Source: Obesumbacterium proteus (GTDB taxonomy: Bacteria > Pseudomonadota > Gammaproteobacteria > Enterobacterales > Enterobacteriaceae). Taken from it: DNA of 64,000 bases. The translations under genes and the position numbers were made by a program. Positions 18,371 to 29,055 of this stretch are shown one piece after another (position 1 is the first letter of the stretch; each line of letters begins with the position of its first letter). The stretch is taken from positions 744,001 through 808,000 of the forward strand of contig NZ_CP014608.1 in the NCBI RefSeq assembly GCF_001586165.1, given 5' to 3'. The notes under the pieces were generated by a model. That model was given only the letters and a program-made list of their open reading frames with translations. It had not been told where the DNA came from and made no database searches.

Positions 18371-18753
18371 AGTAATTGCCCTGCCTTACTTTTTAGACAT
18401 GCAACATCTGATTTCTAATAAAAAAGCTCTTTTTTATTTCTATCCGTAGAGTAATACTGAACTTCTAATAAAAATCAGATAAGAGGTTTAACCTGAAGAT
18501 AAAACGGAGTTAATCCTCTAGTGGCAATCGTTTTAAAACAATTGCCATATTTTACTTCCGAGTTATGAATTGTGTTTTTTATGACAAGCATCATACTTCG
18601 CTCCTTTGAATGTTATTTTTTAAGAGTTTGAGATATAGAACACAATTAATAATTCTCTTAATGACGGTGTGAAATTTCGTAATTGATATGGTGAGGTGAG
18701 ACTTCCAAGATGGTGACGTCAACGCACATTGAACCTACTTAGAGGGTATCGCC
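18371..18753. promoter_or_regulatory. Divergent xylE / xylA control region
   Basis: A 383-base AT-rich region separates the divergent xylE and xylA starts, so it should carry both promoters, XylR sites and a CRP site. I see a TGTGA-type half-site at about 18667 and AT-rich tracts, but no operator clear enough to place. No reading frame here looks real. Confidence 0.55.
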
Positions 18754-20073
<1,320 letters not shown>

Positions 20074-20085
20074 TACTTCCCCTGC

Positions 20086-20118
20086 TAACCTCCCCCTTTA
20101 TTGGGGGAGGAATCGTTT
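20086..20118. repeat. Dispersed palindromic repeat between xylA and xylB, copy 2
   Basis: The unit TAACCTCCCCC-TTTATT-GGGGGAGG lies in the 63-base xylA-xylB gap. As a hairpin inside an operon it could set the ratio of xylA to xylB transcript. Confidence 0.75.
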
Positions 20119-20136
20119 GAGAACAGGAGCTGAGCC

Positions 20137-21600
20137 ATGTATCTGGGTATTGATTTAGGGACTTCCGGCGTAAAAGCCATTTTGCTCAGCGAAGAGGGCA
20201 AAGTGATAGCCAGCCATGGCGAACCGTTACAGGTCAATCGTCCGCATCCATTATGGTCTGAGCAAGATCCCGCGTCATGGTGGTCTGCTACGGACGCGGC
20301 GGTGCTGGCGCTGGGTCAAAAGCATTCACTGAGCAACGTGCGAGCCGTGGGGCTGACAGGCCAGATGCACGGGGCAACGCTGCTCGACAAACAGCAAAAT
20401 ATTCTGCGACCGGCAATTCTCTGGAACGATGGACGCAGCGCGCAGGAGTGTCGAGAATTAGAGGCGAGCGTACCCAATTCTCGCCAGATTACCGGCAATT
20501 TGATGATGCCGGGCTTTACCGCGCCGAAGCTAAAATGGGTGGCAAAGCATGAGCCAGACGTGTTTGCTCAGATAGATAAGGTGTTGTTACCCAAGGATTA
20601 CCTCCGCTGGAAGATGAGCGGCGTTTTTGCCAGTGATATGTCCGACGCGGCAGGCACGATGTGGCTAGATGTAGGCCAGCGTGATTGGAGTGATGAGCTG
20701 CTGGCGGCAACGGGGCTTAATCGCAGCCAAATGCCAGCGCTGTTTGAAGGCTCGCAGATCACAGGTGAATTACTGGCATCCATTGCGCAGCGTTGGCATA
20801 TGCCGGTTGTGCCCGTGGTGGCGGGCGGTGGCGATAACGCAGCGGGTGCCGTGGGCGTGGGTTTATATCGTTCAGGTCAGGCGATGCTTTCGCTTGGTAC
20901 ATCCGGCGTCTATTTTGCCGTCAGTGATGGTTTCTTAAGTAATCCAGAAAGTGCGGTACACAGTTTCTGTCACGCATTGCCGAATACGTGGCACCTGATG
21001 TCAGTGATGCTCAGCGCGGCATCGTGCTTGGACTGGGTCGCGAAACTCACGGGGCTTAGCAGCGTATCTGAACTGCTAAAAGAGGTAGAAAACAGCGCTC
21101 CGGCTGAAGCTCCGCTGTGGTTTTTACCTTATCTCTCCGGCGAGCGCACGCCGCATAATAATCCAGAAGCCAAGGGCGCATTTTGGGGACTGACTCATGA
21201 GCACCAGCGCGCCGATTTATGCCGAGCCGTATTAGAAGGCGTGGGCTTTGCGCTGGCGGATGGGATGGATGTTTTGCATGCCACGGGCTTAAAACCGCAG
21301 CGTATTACCCTGATCGGCGGCGGTGCCCGCAGTGCATATTGGCGGCAGATGCTGGCTGATATCAGCGGCCAAACGCTTGAATACCGAACCGGCGGAGATG
21401 TTGGCCCTGCGTTAGGCGCTGCACGTCTCGCCCAAATCGCACTGCATCCGAGCACGCCGCTCGCCGAATTGCTCCCCGAACTTCCGCTGGAGCAGGTGCA
21501 TCAACCCGATGCGGCACGGCATGAGAGTTATCAAGAAAGAAGACGTGTTTTCAGAGAGTTGTATCGGGCGTTGGAGGTGTTTACGTTACCTAAAATCTAG
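20137..21600 (+). CDS. xylB: Xylulokinase
   Basis: XylB phosphorylates D-xylulose to xylulose-5-phosphate, feeding the pentose phosphate pathway. The 487 residues carry FGGY-kinase features: N-terminal GIDLGTSGVKA (phosphate loop), the substrate region GLTGQMHG, the catalytic Asp in GGGDNAAGAVGVG, and the ATP-site GGGARSAYWRQMLAD. A GGAG site precedes the ATG. It follows xylA and lies at the edge of the lateral flagellar locus. Confidence 0.97.
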   Translation: MYLGIDLGTSGVKAILLSEEGKVIASHGEPLQVNRPHPLWSEQDPASWWSATDAAVLALGQKHSLSNVRAVGLTGQMHGATLLDKQQNILRPAILWNDGRSAQECRELEASVPNSRQITGNLMMPGFTAPKLKWVAKHEPDVFAQIDKVLLPKDYLRWKMSGVFASDMSDAAGTMWLDVGQRDWSDELLAATGLNRSQMPALFEGSQITGELLASIAQRWHMPVVPVVAGGGDNAAGAVGVGLYRSGQAMLSLGTSGVYFAVSDGFLSNPESAVHSFCHALPNTWHLMSVMLSAASCLDWVAKLTGLSSVSELLKEVENSAPAEAPLWFLPYLSGERTPHNNPEAKGAFWGLTHEHQRADLCRAVLEGVGFALADGMDVLHATGLKPQRITLIGGGARSAYWRQMLADISGQTLEYRTGGDVGPALGAARLAQIALHPSTPLAELLPELPLEQVHQPDAARHESYQERRRVFRELYRALEVFTLPKI

Positions 21601-22070
21601 GGCGAATATTTGCAGAGCGCGAAGCGTGATTTCGTCCGCCGGTCAGGTTTGGTATTTATATGCAAATATCATTGTCGGCGTCCGACGAAAGGTCGCTAGC
21701 GCGCGACCTCTCGACTCTCGCGCTTTTGTCCTGTGTTGTTAGGCCGACCGGTCTCGGAGCGTGCATCCCTGCACGCCCTCAACCTGCCGCCATCTTCCTG
21801 ATGGCGGCTCTATACTGAATTAAACTTGAAGTTTTGGTAGGTCGAGCCACGCAGACAGGACGTCTGCGTGGAGTTTGGGGCGGCCTGGATGGCCGATACC
21901 AAACCGGAGCGAAGATGGCGTCGCGGATAAAAGCGCGCGGGTGTTGGGTGCGCGCGCTGGCGCACCCGACTCGAACGCCTTCGCGTGAGGTTAAATGTGA
22001 ATACCGCAATAGAGAGGCGGTCGAAACCTGACATTATCCGCTTAGAAGATATAAGCTTATCAAACAAAAC
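21601..22070. repeat. Hairpin-dense non-coding region between xylB and lfhA
   Basis: No gene is seen in this 470-base convergent gap. It holds several strong hairpins: 21691-21708 (GGTCGC / GCGACC), 21759-21776 (GCGTGCA / TGCACGC), 21786-21808 (GCCGCCATC / GATGGCGGC), 21847-21871 (CCACGCAGAC / GTCTGCGTGG) and 21946-21967 (GGGTGCGC / GCGCACCC). Ten-base inverted ends (GGTTTGGTAT at 21646 and ATACCAAACC at 21896) enclose part of it. Overlapping Arg/Pro-rich open frames here look like artefacts of the repeat. It may be a dispersed repeat element, and it marks the left border of the flagellar locus. Confidence 0.65.
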
Positions 22071-24167
22071 CTAAGCCAACGTCCCCACAATACTCAAATC
22101 ACTATCATCCGGCACTTCGTTATACGAAAGCACCTGCAACCCTGCGGCGAATAGGCGTGCGTAGCGTGAAAGGATAGGGCGAAGCTGCGGAGCAACCAGC
22201 AAAATAGGGGCGTACCCTTTCGCCTTCATCTGCTCGTGGATCATCGGCATGGTATTTTGTAACTGCGACAAAATATTGGGATCGACAGGGAAGCTATCTA
22301 GCGCCACTTTGCCTGCCTGCTGAGACTGATTCAGGGCGCTAAGCAGTAGGTTTTCCAACTCATTATCAATGGTATATACCGCCAGAGTGCCTTTATCACC
22401 ATTGACGTTATTAATAATGGCGCGGCGTAGTGCGTAGCGCACATCGGCGGTTAGCAATATAGGATCTTTGGTTACCGCGGCGCTTTCTAACAGCGTCGAG
22501 GCGATGGTCACAATATCTTTTAACGAAACGTGTTCCGTCAGTAGCTGACGATAAATGCGTAGCAGTTGGCTGAAGTTAAGCGCGCCAGCCAGATCTTCCG
22601 CCAGTTTGGGTGCTTGTAAGCCCAAACGTGCGTGAAGATGGGTGATATCGTCATAGTTGAACAGATCCGGTAAGTAGTGACGCGCCACTTTATTGACGTG
22701 CGTCGCGACCACGCTGGCGCAATCCACAACCTGATAGCCCAGATTTAATGCTTTGGACTTTTGTTCTGGCATGATCCAGATGATCGCCATGCCGTAGGCC
22801 GGATCGGTATCTAATACGCCGTCAATTTCGCCATACAGTTCAGCGCCCGGAATAGCCATTAACTTGTCGGAGTGAACCTCGCCGGTTGCCACTTTTATCC
22901 CATTGATATGAATAGCGTACTGGGCTGGCTTCAGGCGGAAGTTTTCACGAATCCGAATTTCGGGCAGCAATACGCCGCAGGTTTCAGATATCACCTGTCG
23001 AACACCGCGAATACGCTGGGAAAGCGGGCTGCCTTTGGCGGAATCAACCAGCGTGACCAGCTTGTATCCCAGATTCAAACCGATAGGCTCGATGAGCGGG
23101 ATACTATCCCAGCTCACGACTGGCGTGTTGTCTTTGGAGATAGCTTCGCTGATAGCCGCCATATCCGTGACCGGCTCGGCTTTTTGCACCTTTTTGCTCT
23201 GCTTCCATCCGGCGAACAAGAGTAAACCGGTGAAGCTGAGGAAGGCGATATGCGGCATGCCTGGCACCACGGCCAGAATGAACATCACAAACGCCGCGGT
23301 GTAGAGAACGGTTGGTTTTGCTAGCAGCTGAGTTTTGATTTCATCGCTAACGTCTTCACCATCGCTCACGCGGGTCACGATAATCGCAGCGGCGGTCGCC
23401 AACAGCAGGGATGGGATCTGACCGACCAGACCATCACCAATCGTCAGCAGAACATATTGCTGGAACGCATGGCTGGCATCCAAATCGTATTTAAAGATAC
23501 CAATACAGATACCGCCGATTACGTTGATAATCAGGATCATGATCCCGGCAACGGCGTCACCACGAACAAACTTCGACGCACCGTCCATCGCACCGTAGAA
23601 ATCGGCCTCGTTGGCCACGTCTTTACGGCGTGCCCTAGCCTGTTCCTGATTGATCAAACCGGCGTTCAGATCGGCGTCGATAGCCATCTGTTTACCCGGA
23701 AGGGCGTCTAGCGTAAAGCGAGCCGAAACCTCGGAAATACGCTCAGCACCTTTGGTAACAACCACGAAGTTGATGATCATCAAAATTACGAAGACCACAA
23801 AACCGACGACGAAGTTACCGCCAATCACGACCTGACCAAAGGCTTCGATAACCTTACCGGCAGCGCCTACGCCTTCGTGACCGTGAAGTAAAACTACGCG
23901 AGTGGATGCCACGTTCAGCGTCAATCGCATCAGCGTGGTGATCAGCAAAATCGTTGGGAAAACGGCGAAGTCGAGTGGGCGCTTACTGTTGACCGCAACC
24001 AATAGCACCAACACCGCTAACACGATGTTGAAGGTGAAGAGAATATCCAGCACCAGCGGTGACAAAGGTAAAATAACCATTGCCAGTACGCACAGCAACA
24101 GGATCGGGACGCCGACGTTTCCCTGCCTTAATGTTGTAAAAGCCAGCTTTAACTTACTGTTTGCCAT
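22071..24167 (-). CDS. lfhA: Lateral flagellar export gate protein LfhA (FlhA family)
   Basis: This is the major export-gate subunit of the lateral flagellar type III apparatus. Its cytoplasmic ring takes up chaperone-substrate complexes and couples export to the proton gradient. At 698 residues it is full length for FlhA. It has eight N-terminal helices (to about residue 325), the conserved cytoplasmic loop (AERISEVSARFTLDALPGKQMAIDADLNAGLI) and a C-terminal cytoplasmic domain of about 350 residues. It is the last gene of the minus-strand export operon and overlaps the end of lfhB by 14 bases. In E. coli K-12 the equivalent gene is only a remnant; here it is intact. Confidence 0.95.
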   Translation of the reverse strand: MANSKLKLAFTTLRQGNVGVPILLLCVLAMVILPLSPLVLDILFTFNIVLAVLVLLVAVNSKRPLDFAVFPTILLITTLMRLTLNVASTRVVLLHGHEGVGAAGKVIEAFGQVVIGGNFVVGFVVFVILMIINFVVVTKGAERISEVSARFTLDALPGKQMAIDADLNAGLINQEQARARRKDVANEADFYGAMDGASKFVRGDAVAGIMILIINVIGGICIGIFKYDLDASHAFQQYVLLTIGDGLVGQIPSLLLATAAAIIVTRVSDGEDVSDEIKTQLLAKPTVLYTAAFVMFILAVVPGMPHIAFLSFTGLLLFAGWKQSKKVQKAEPVTDMAAISEAISKDNTPVVSWDSIPLIEPIGLNLGYKLVTLVDSAKGSPLSQRIRGVRQVISETCGVLLPEIRIRENFRLKPAQYAIHINGIKVATGEVHSDKLMAIPGAELYGEIDGVLDTDPAYGMAIIWIMPEQKSKALNLGYQVVDCASVVATHVNKVARHYLPDLFNYDDITHLHARLGLQAPKLAEDLAGALNFSQLLRIYRQLLTEHVSLKDIVTIASTLLESAAVTKDPILLTADVRYALRRAIINNVNGDKGTLAVYTIDNELENLLLSALNQSQQAGKVALDSFPVDPNILSQLQNTMPMIHEQMKAKGYAPILLVAPQLRPILSRYARLFAAGLQVLSYNEVPDDSDLSIVGTLA

Positions 24168-25290
24168 GCGTCTTTAGCACCTCTTTCGGGATCTCGATTT
24201 GCGTATTCAAACGGGGTTTAAATTCGGTTTGGCCTGAGCGCCAAGATTTAATCTGCATCACATAGGTCAATACGTGTGCGATAGCGCGGAACAGCTGCGC
24301 GGGTATCTGTTGATTCACGCGGGTGGTGTGATAAACCGCACGCGCCAGTGGCGGAAACTCCACCACCTCAATGTTATTGGTCATCGCGACTTCACGAATA
24401 TAAAGCGCAATATCACCCACGCCTTTGGCGACAATAAAGGGCGCTTGGGCTTTATCAGGGTCATACTTCAACGCCACCGCATAGTGCGTTGGGTTAGTCA
24501 GGATCACGTCGGCGGTGGGCACGGTTTGGTTAATCTGTCCCATGGCCATCTGCCGTTGTAGCTGACGAATACGCCCTTTAATTTGCGGATTACCGTCGTT
24601 ATTTTTGTACTCTTCTTTCACTTCCTGCTTGGTCATGCGCATCTTTTTGGTGAACATGAATTTGCTCAGCGGCACGTCAATAAAGGCAAATATGACGATA
24701 ATGGCCACGAAATAGCTGAGAACGTGATGCAAAATATCGAAGCCAGCCATAATGGCCTGGCGCAGATACATGTTTTGCAGCTGTAACAGCGGTGTGAGGG
24801 AGTCATTGACCATCATGTAGAGCGTGACGAGCAATACCCCACACTTCGCCAGCATCTTGCCCACGTCCACGTAGTGGCTGGCGGAGAACATGCGCTTGAC
24901 GCCGCTGATCGGATTAATTTTTTTAAAATCAGGAATTAATTTATTTGGCGTAAAAATCCAGCCGCCCGGCACCAGACTGGCGACAATACACGCCACCGGG
25001 ATCGGGATCAGCGTGGCGATAAATTTCAATAAAATAAAAACGTTACGCAATAAAAACTGCTCAATCACGCCATCATCATTCAGCTTGTTTCCCATGATGC
25101 TCACCGACATAAATGATTCGCTGATCAGGTGCTTATAAAAAGGGAAAAAAACTGTCATGGTGATAAACGAGGCCAGTAAACCGGTCGCCATCGTCATATC
25201 TTTAGAGCGAGGAATATCACCTTTGCCGCGGGCTTTTCGTAATTTGCCCGAGGTGGGTTTTTCGCTCTTTTCACCTGAACTGGCAGACAT
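24154..25290 (-). CDS. lfhB: Lateral flagellar export switch protein LfhB (FlhB family)
   Basis: This is the export-gate component that switches substrate class from rod/hook to filament. The 378 residues show a charged N-terminus, four membrane helices (about 30-210), and a cytoplasmic domain with the self-cleavage site NPTH (in ILTNPTHYAVAL), so autoprocessing should occur. The start overlaps the lfiR stop (TGATG). Confidence 0.95.
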   Translation of the reverse strand: MSASSGEKSEKPTSGKLRKARGKGDIPRSKDMTMATGLLASFITMTVFFPFYKHLISESFMSVSIMGNKLNDDGVIEQFLLRNVFILLKFIATLIPIPVACIVASLVPGGWIFTPNKLIPDFKKINPISGVKRMFSASHYVDVGKMLAKCGVLLVTLYMMVNDSLTPLLQLQNMYLRQAIMAGFDILHHVLSYFVAIIVIFAFIDVPLSKFMFTKKMRMTKQEVKEEYKNNDGNPQIKGRIRQLQRQMAMGQINQTVPTADVILTNPTHYAVALKYDPDKAQAPFIVAKGVGDIALYIREVAMTNNIEVVEFPPLARAVYHTTRVNQQIPAQLFRAIAHVLTYVMQIKSWRSGQTEFKPRLNTQIEIPKEVLKTHGKQ

Positions 25291-26063
25291 CAGTTCACCC
25301 TCATATTGTCGAGGCGTGCCAAGATCTCGTTGGTTAAGTTGAGATAGTGGTCGGGGACGTTAGCGATAATCAGCGTCATACACAGCAGGCCAAACAGCAT
25401 GCTGATGGGGAAGCCGAGAGAAAACAGGTTCAACGTAGGCGATACGCGGTTAAGCAGGCCAAATCCGCCCTGCACAATCAGCATCACGAAGGTGGTCGGT
25501 AAGGCAATTAGCGTGGCTGACGACATAATCCAGCCCAAGCTCAGCGCCAGCGTGCGCAGTGAAAACTCATTAATGGCTTGCCCGATAGGCCAATAGACAA
25601 AGCCTTTGTACAGGATGGTCATAAACAACAGGTGTCCATCCATAGTGAAAAATAGCAGGGCACAAAATACAAAAATAATCTGTGAAATCACGGTGGTAGA
25701 CGAGCCGCTGCTGGGATCGTTCATCATCGCCATACCGAGTCCCATATTCATCGAAAGAATATGCCCCGCGGTTTGCAGCGCAACAAACACCAGCTGTAGC
25801 GTTGCACCAAACAGGAAACCCCACAGAATTTGTTCGCCCATCAAAATCACGCTGCGCATCGACATCAGCTCGGTGAGCACCACGTTATTGTGCAGCATGG
25901 GGGTGATCAGAATGGAAAGCCCCAGCGCGGTGCCAATTTTGATGCGGCGTGAAAACGACTTCTGATCGAAAATCGGGCTGAAATGCAGAAAAGATAAAAT
26001 ACGCACGAAAGGCAGCCAAAGCGCCAACAGCGGCGTAATTAACGTCTGAATATCAATGCCCAT
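25290..26063 (-). CDS. lfiR: Lateral flagellar export protein LfiR (FliR family)
   Basis: This is a membrane component of the export-gate core with FliP and FliQ. The 257 residues are highly hydrophobic, with about six helices and the usual FliR length. The conserved start (LLALWLPFVRILSFLHFSPIF) and C-terminal region are recognisable. It sits between lfiQ and lfhB with minimal spacing. Confidence 0.93.
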   Translation of the reverse strand: MGIDIQTLITPLLALWLPFVRILSFLHFSPIFDQKSFSRRIKIGTALGLSILITPMLHNNVVLTELMSMRSVILMGEQILWGFLFGATLQLVFVALQTAGHILSMNMGLGMAMMNDPSSGSSTTVISQIIFVFCALLFFTMDGHLLFMTILYKGFVYWPIGQAINEFSLRTLALSLGWIMSSATLIALPTTFVMLIVQGGFGLLNRVSPTLNLFSLGFPISMLFGLLCMTLIIANVPDHYLNLTNEILARLDNMRVN

Positions 26064-26069
26064 AGCGAT

Positions 26070-26342
26070 TTATCCAACCAGTACCGCAGCTTGGTGGAAG
26101 ATATCAATAGTGAAATCGGACAGCTGAGTCAGCATCCATTTTCCACCAAAGATCAGCGCCAGTAGCGTCATGACTAGACGAGGCAAAAAACTCAGCGTTT
26201 GTTCGTTAATCTGCGTGGTGGCCTGAAAAATACTGACGCATAGGCCAATCAACAGGCTAGGGATAATCGCCACCACAGAGATCATCAGCACGAGGCGAAT
26301 ACCGCTGGCCATGATGTCGCCAGCAACGTCCATCGTCATCAT
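26070..26342 (-). CDS. lfiQ: Lateral flagellar export protein LfiQ (FliQ family)
   Basis: This is a small export-gate subunit of 90 residues with two membrane helices (about 15-40 and 50-75), and the typical FliQ motif SIFQATTQINEQTLSFLPR between them. Several ATG codons lie at the start, so the exact first residue is uncertain by up to three codons. It is two bases downstream of lfiP. Confidence 0.94.
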   Translation of the reverse strand: MMTMDVAGDIMASGIRLVLMISVVAIIPSLLIGLCVSIFQATTQINEQTLSFLPRLVMTLLALIFGGKWMLTQLSDFTIDIFHQAAVLVG

Positions 26343-26344
26343 GG

Positions 26345-27100
26345 CTATAACCCCTGCACGCTAGAAGTAAGGGTACCGACGATAAGCGTCCACCCGTCAC
26401 ACAACACAAATAGCATCAGTTTGAACGGCAGCGAGACGATCAGCGGTGATAGCATCATCATACCCATCGCCATAAGAATGCTGGCGACGATCAGGTCAAT
26501 GACCAAAAATGGAATGTAGATCATAAAGCCAATCTGAAACGCGGTCTTAAGCTCGCTCAGAATATAGGCGGGCGTAACCACGGTCAGGTCCTGCTCTTCG
26601 GCCGCTCCGGTCACCTGAGCGATACCCATCATCTGCGCCATCGCTTTTTGGCTGGTTTGTGCCAGCATGTATTTTTTCAGCGGTGCTTCAGCCTTCACTA
26701 GCGCTTCTTTCATGGTGATCTGATCGCTTTGATAGGGTACGACGGCATCGTTATAGACCGTGGTCCAAACCGGACGCATCACCAATAACGTTAAGGCCAG
26801 CGCGATGCCGGTCAGGATTTTATTGGGTGGACTTTGCTGTAGACCTAACGCCTGACGCAAAATGGCCAGTACGATAATAAAGCGGGTAAAGCAGGTCATC
26901 ATCAGCACCATGATTGGCAGCAGGCCAAGCAAGGTCATCAGGATCAGGATTTCAATTTTGACATTGTAATCCTGCCCGCCGCCGTTATCTGCGGTGCTAA
27001 ATAGCGTCACGTCTCCGTTGGCAGCAAGCAGCAGCGGAGAGAAAAGCAATCCGATGGTGAGCAGTAGCGTTAAGCCACCGGAGCGGATCAGGCGATTCAT
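26345..27100 (-). CDS. lfiP: Lateral flagellar export protein LfiP (FliP family)
   Basis: This is a core channel subunit of the export gate. The 251 residues have a cleavable-type signal sequence (about 1-27), then four membrane helices. FliP signatures are seen around SFTRF-like MTCFTRFIIVLAILRQALGLQQ and in the C-terminal helix pair (FMIYIPFLVIDLIVASILMAMGMMM). It overlaps the end of lfiN by four bases (ATGA), implying coupled translation. Confidence 0.95.
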   Translation of the reverse strand: MNRLIRSGGLTLLLTIGLLFSPLLLAANGDVTLFSTADNGGGQDYNVKIEILILMTLLGLLPIMVLMMTCFTRFIIVLAILRQALGLQQSPPNKILTGIALALTLLVMRPVWTTVYNDAVVPYQSDQITMKEALVKAEAPLKKYMLAQTSQKAMAQMMGIAQVTGAAEEQDLTVVTPAYILSELKTAFQIGFMIYIPFLVIDLIVASILMAMGMMMLSPLIVSLPFKLMLFVLCDGWTLIVGTLTSSVQGL

Positions 27101-27513
27101 CGTGCCAGCTCGCCTAAGTCTTTGCTGTTGAACTCGATAATGCGTAGGCCGTATTTATCATTAAGCACCACGACTTCTGCCTTACCGAACAAAATGCCGT
27201 TCACTTTGATATCCAGCGGTTCGCCTGCGAGCTTGTCGAGTTCGATCACGGAATCGTTGTTGACCGTCATCAGCTCAGCCAAAGAAATCTCCACGGAGGC
27301 AACTTCTAAGGTCAACGTGACAGGAATACGGCTAAAGAGCGACATTTTGCGCATCTTATCTAGCGGGCTTTCAGCGTTGCTGTCCTGCTGCAAATCGTAG
27401 CGAGGGGCGCTGTCGCGATTCTGGCTTTCTGCTGTATCAGGCTGAGGAGCTTCAGACAGATTGAAGTCGTCGAAGTTAAGATCCTGCGCCAGGTCGGTTT
27501 GTTGATCACTCAT
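27097..27513 (-). CDS. lfiN: Lateral flagellar motor switch protein LfiN (FliN family)
   Basis: This C-ring protein contributes to rotor structure and docks the export ATPase complex. The 138 residues have a variable acidic N-terminus and a C-terminal SpoA domain (about 60-135; PVTLTLEVASVEISLAELM...GEPLDIKVNGILFGKAEVVVLNDKYGLRI). It overlaps lfiM by eight bases. Confidence 0.94.
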   Translation of the reverse strand: MSDQQTDLAQDLNFDDFNLSEAPQPDTAESQNRDSAPRYDLQQDSNAESPLDKMRKMSLFSRIPVTLTLEVASVEISLAELMTVNNDSVIELDKLAGEPLDIKVNGILFGKAEVVVLNDKYGLRIIEFNSKDLGELAR

Positions 27514-28381
27514 AGTTCATCTCGGTGGTTTTATCGTTGAATTCAGACAAGAACAATTTGCCGCGGTCTTCTGCTACCACGGCGCTAAACATCTGCTCTT
27601 TACCGATAAAGATAGGAAGCTGTTCATTCAACGAAATAGGAATGACATCGCCAGCTTCAATATTTAATAATTGGGAAACCGTTAAATTTAAACTTGCCAG
27701 TCGGCCATTTAATTTCAGCGGTAAACTATAAAACATACGTTCAATTTGAGCTGGGGTAATATTCTCACGTGGCTGAGTTTCTTCGACTGGTCCACGCATA
27801 TTGGATAGCATTTTATCCACGTGATGGTTATCTAATAGAATAGAGAAACCACCTTTCTCGTAACCCTCTAACCAGAACGTTACACAATAAGACCACTGGC
27901 TAATTACCGTTGAGTAGTCGTTTTTAATTTCTAATGGCTCACCAAAAGTTTCCTGATTGATAATTAATTGCGTTAACTCTTGAGCCAGTTTTGTTTTTAA
28001 TCTTTCTTCTGTTTTTGTTGTTGGTTGTTCTAAGTCAGGAGATAGGCGTGTGTTGTCTTTGCTTAGACCGTAATAATCATGAAGAATATCGAGCAATAAA
28101 ATACGGTCGATATCAAATGCAATATTCCCATAAGGCGTAGAGAAGATTTGCGCATTCTTGTAATTACAGTCCATTTTAAATGTCATTTCGTTTAACGCGA
28201 CATTAACACGATATTTCTTCAAGAAATAAATACTCAGCTTGGCATCTAGGATGTCAAAGCAGTCATTCATAATCTTTGGCAGTTTATGATATGGACGTCC
28301 AAGCTTATTCACTTCCAGCTTAACCAAGTCAGGATGCTGGTTCTTGTTGTGTATTCTGATTCTGTTTGCTGAAGGCTGCAT
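27506..28381 (-). CDS. lfiM: Lateral flagellar motor switch protein LfiM (FliM family)
   Basis: This is the middle C-ring protein, which joins FliG to FliN. The 291 residues end in a SpoA domain (about 225-285). The N-terminus lacks an obvious CheY-binding EIDALL-type motif, in line with lateral rotors that run in one direction; this is my inference from inspection. It is the first gene of the minus-strand operon lfiMNPQR-lfhBA. The ATG has only a weak GGA upstream. Confidence 0.88.
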   Translation of the reverse strand: MQPSANRIRIHNKNQHPDLVKLEVNKLGRPYHKLPKIMNDCFDILDAKLSIYFLKKYRVNVALNEMTFKMDCNYKNAQIFSTPYGNIAFDIDRILLLDILHDYYGLSKDNTRLSPDLEQPTTKTEERLKTKLAQELTQLIINQETFGEPLEIKNDYSTVISQWSYCVTFWLEGYEKGGFSILLDNHHVDKMLSNMRGPVEETQPRENITPAQIERMFYSLPLKLNGRLASLNLTVSQLLNIEAGDVIPISLNEQLPIFIGKEQMFSAVVAEDRGKLFLSEFNDKTTEMNYE

Positions 28382-29055
28382 TTTTATTCCAAGTGTGACT
28401 TTATTCTGGCAGCTTAAGTTTCTTCAGTCATACCCTGCATCGCGAAATATCTTGGGTACATCAATGTTCGAATAGTGCTTGCCAAAAAATGTGTAAAAAA
28501 ATTCATTTGTTACTTAAGTTATGATTTCAGTGAGTCGTACTATTTATTTGAGAGCCACAACTCTAAACCGATAACGCTCGACAATCTTCACAACACATCC
28601 TTTTTCACGGGAATAGGATTAAACCTGCATTCCACTTTCTATACAAGGGGTGTTGGCTTATTAATCTATTATTTTTATTAGATTAATATCCATTAATAAC
28701 TTTGTATCACATTGATTTTATTGTCTTTATTTTTTAATACTCATTAAAAACAAGACAATGATTAAGGTATCTATATACTCCATTTTATTGAATCGTCACC
28801 GAAGTAAACTAATAACTGTGTTTATTATCATTAAGGCGATACGACTAGATTATAAATATGTTTTCTAATTGTTAACTAGAATGGATTACCGGTAACAAAG
28901 AGAGTTTAAGATGTTTTCTCTCTTTTAATGTGTCATTGCTTATATAGAGATAAATACTCTATCGTTATCACCTTTGCAGCACACATTAATACGGTATGAA
29001 GATACCTGCATATTATATGTAGGCCACTCTCGGTTTATAGAGGCTGCAATACACC
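28382..29055. other. Divergent lfiM / lafK regulatory gap
   Basis: This 674-base region is strongly AT-rich and lies between the divergent lfiM and lafK genes. It must carry both promoters. On the minus strand a TTGGCAAG box (within 28470-28485) matches a sigma-54 -24 element, but the -12 GC is missing, so I do not call it a promoter. The 68-codon open frame at 28475-28681 has no ribosome-binding site and coding-unlike composition. I see nothing else. Confidence 0.6.

Noticed and set aside
21509..22067. Several overlapping Arg/Pro-rich open frames after xylB
   Set aside because: They lie on both strands of the hairpin-dense repeat region and lack ribosome-binding sites; one runs inside xylB. 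They look like products of repeat composition.
28475..28681. Open frame of 68 codons between lfiM and lafK
   Set aside because: It has no ribosome-binding site, AT-rich chance composition and no recognisable motif, and it lies in the regulatory gap.
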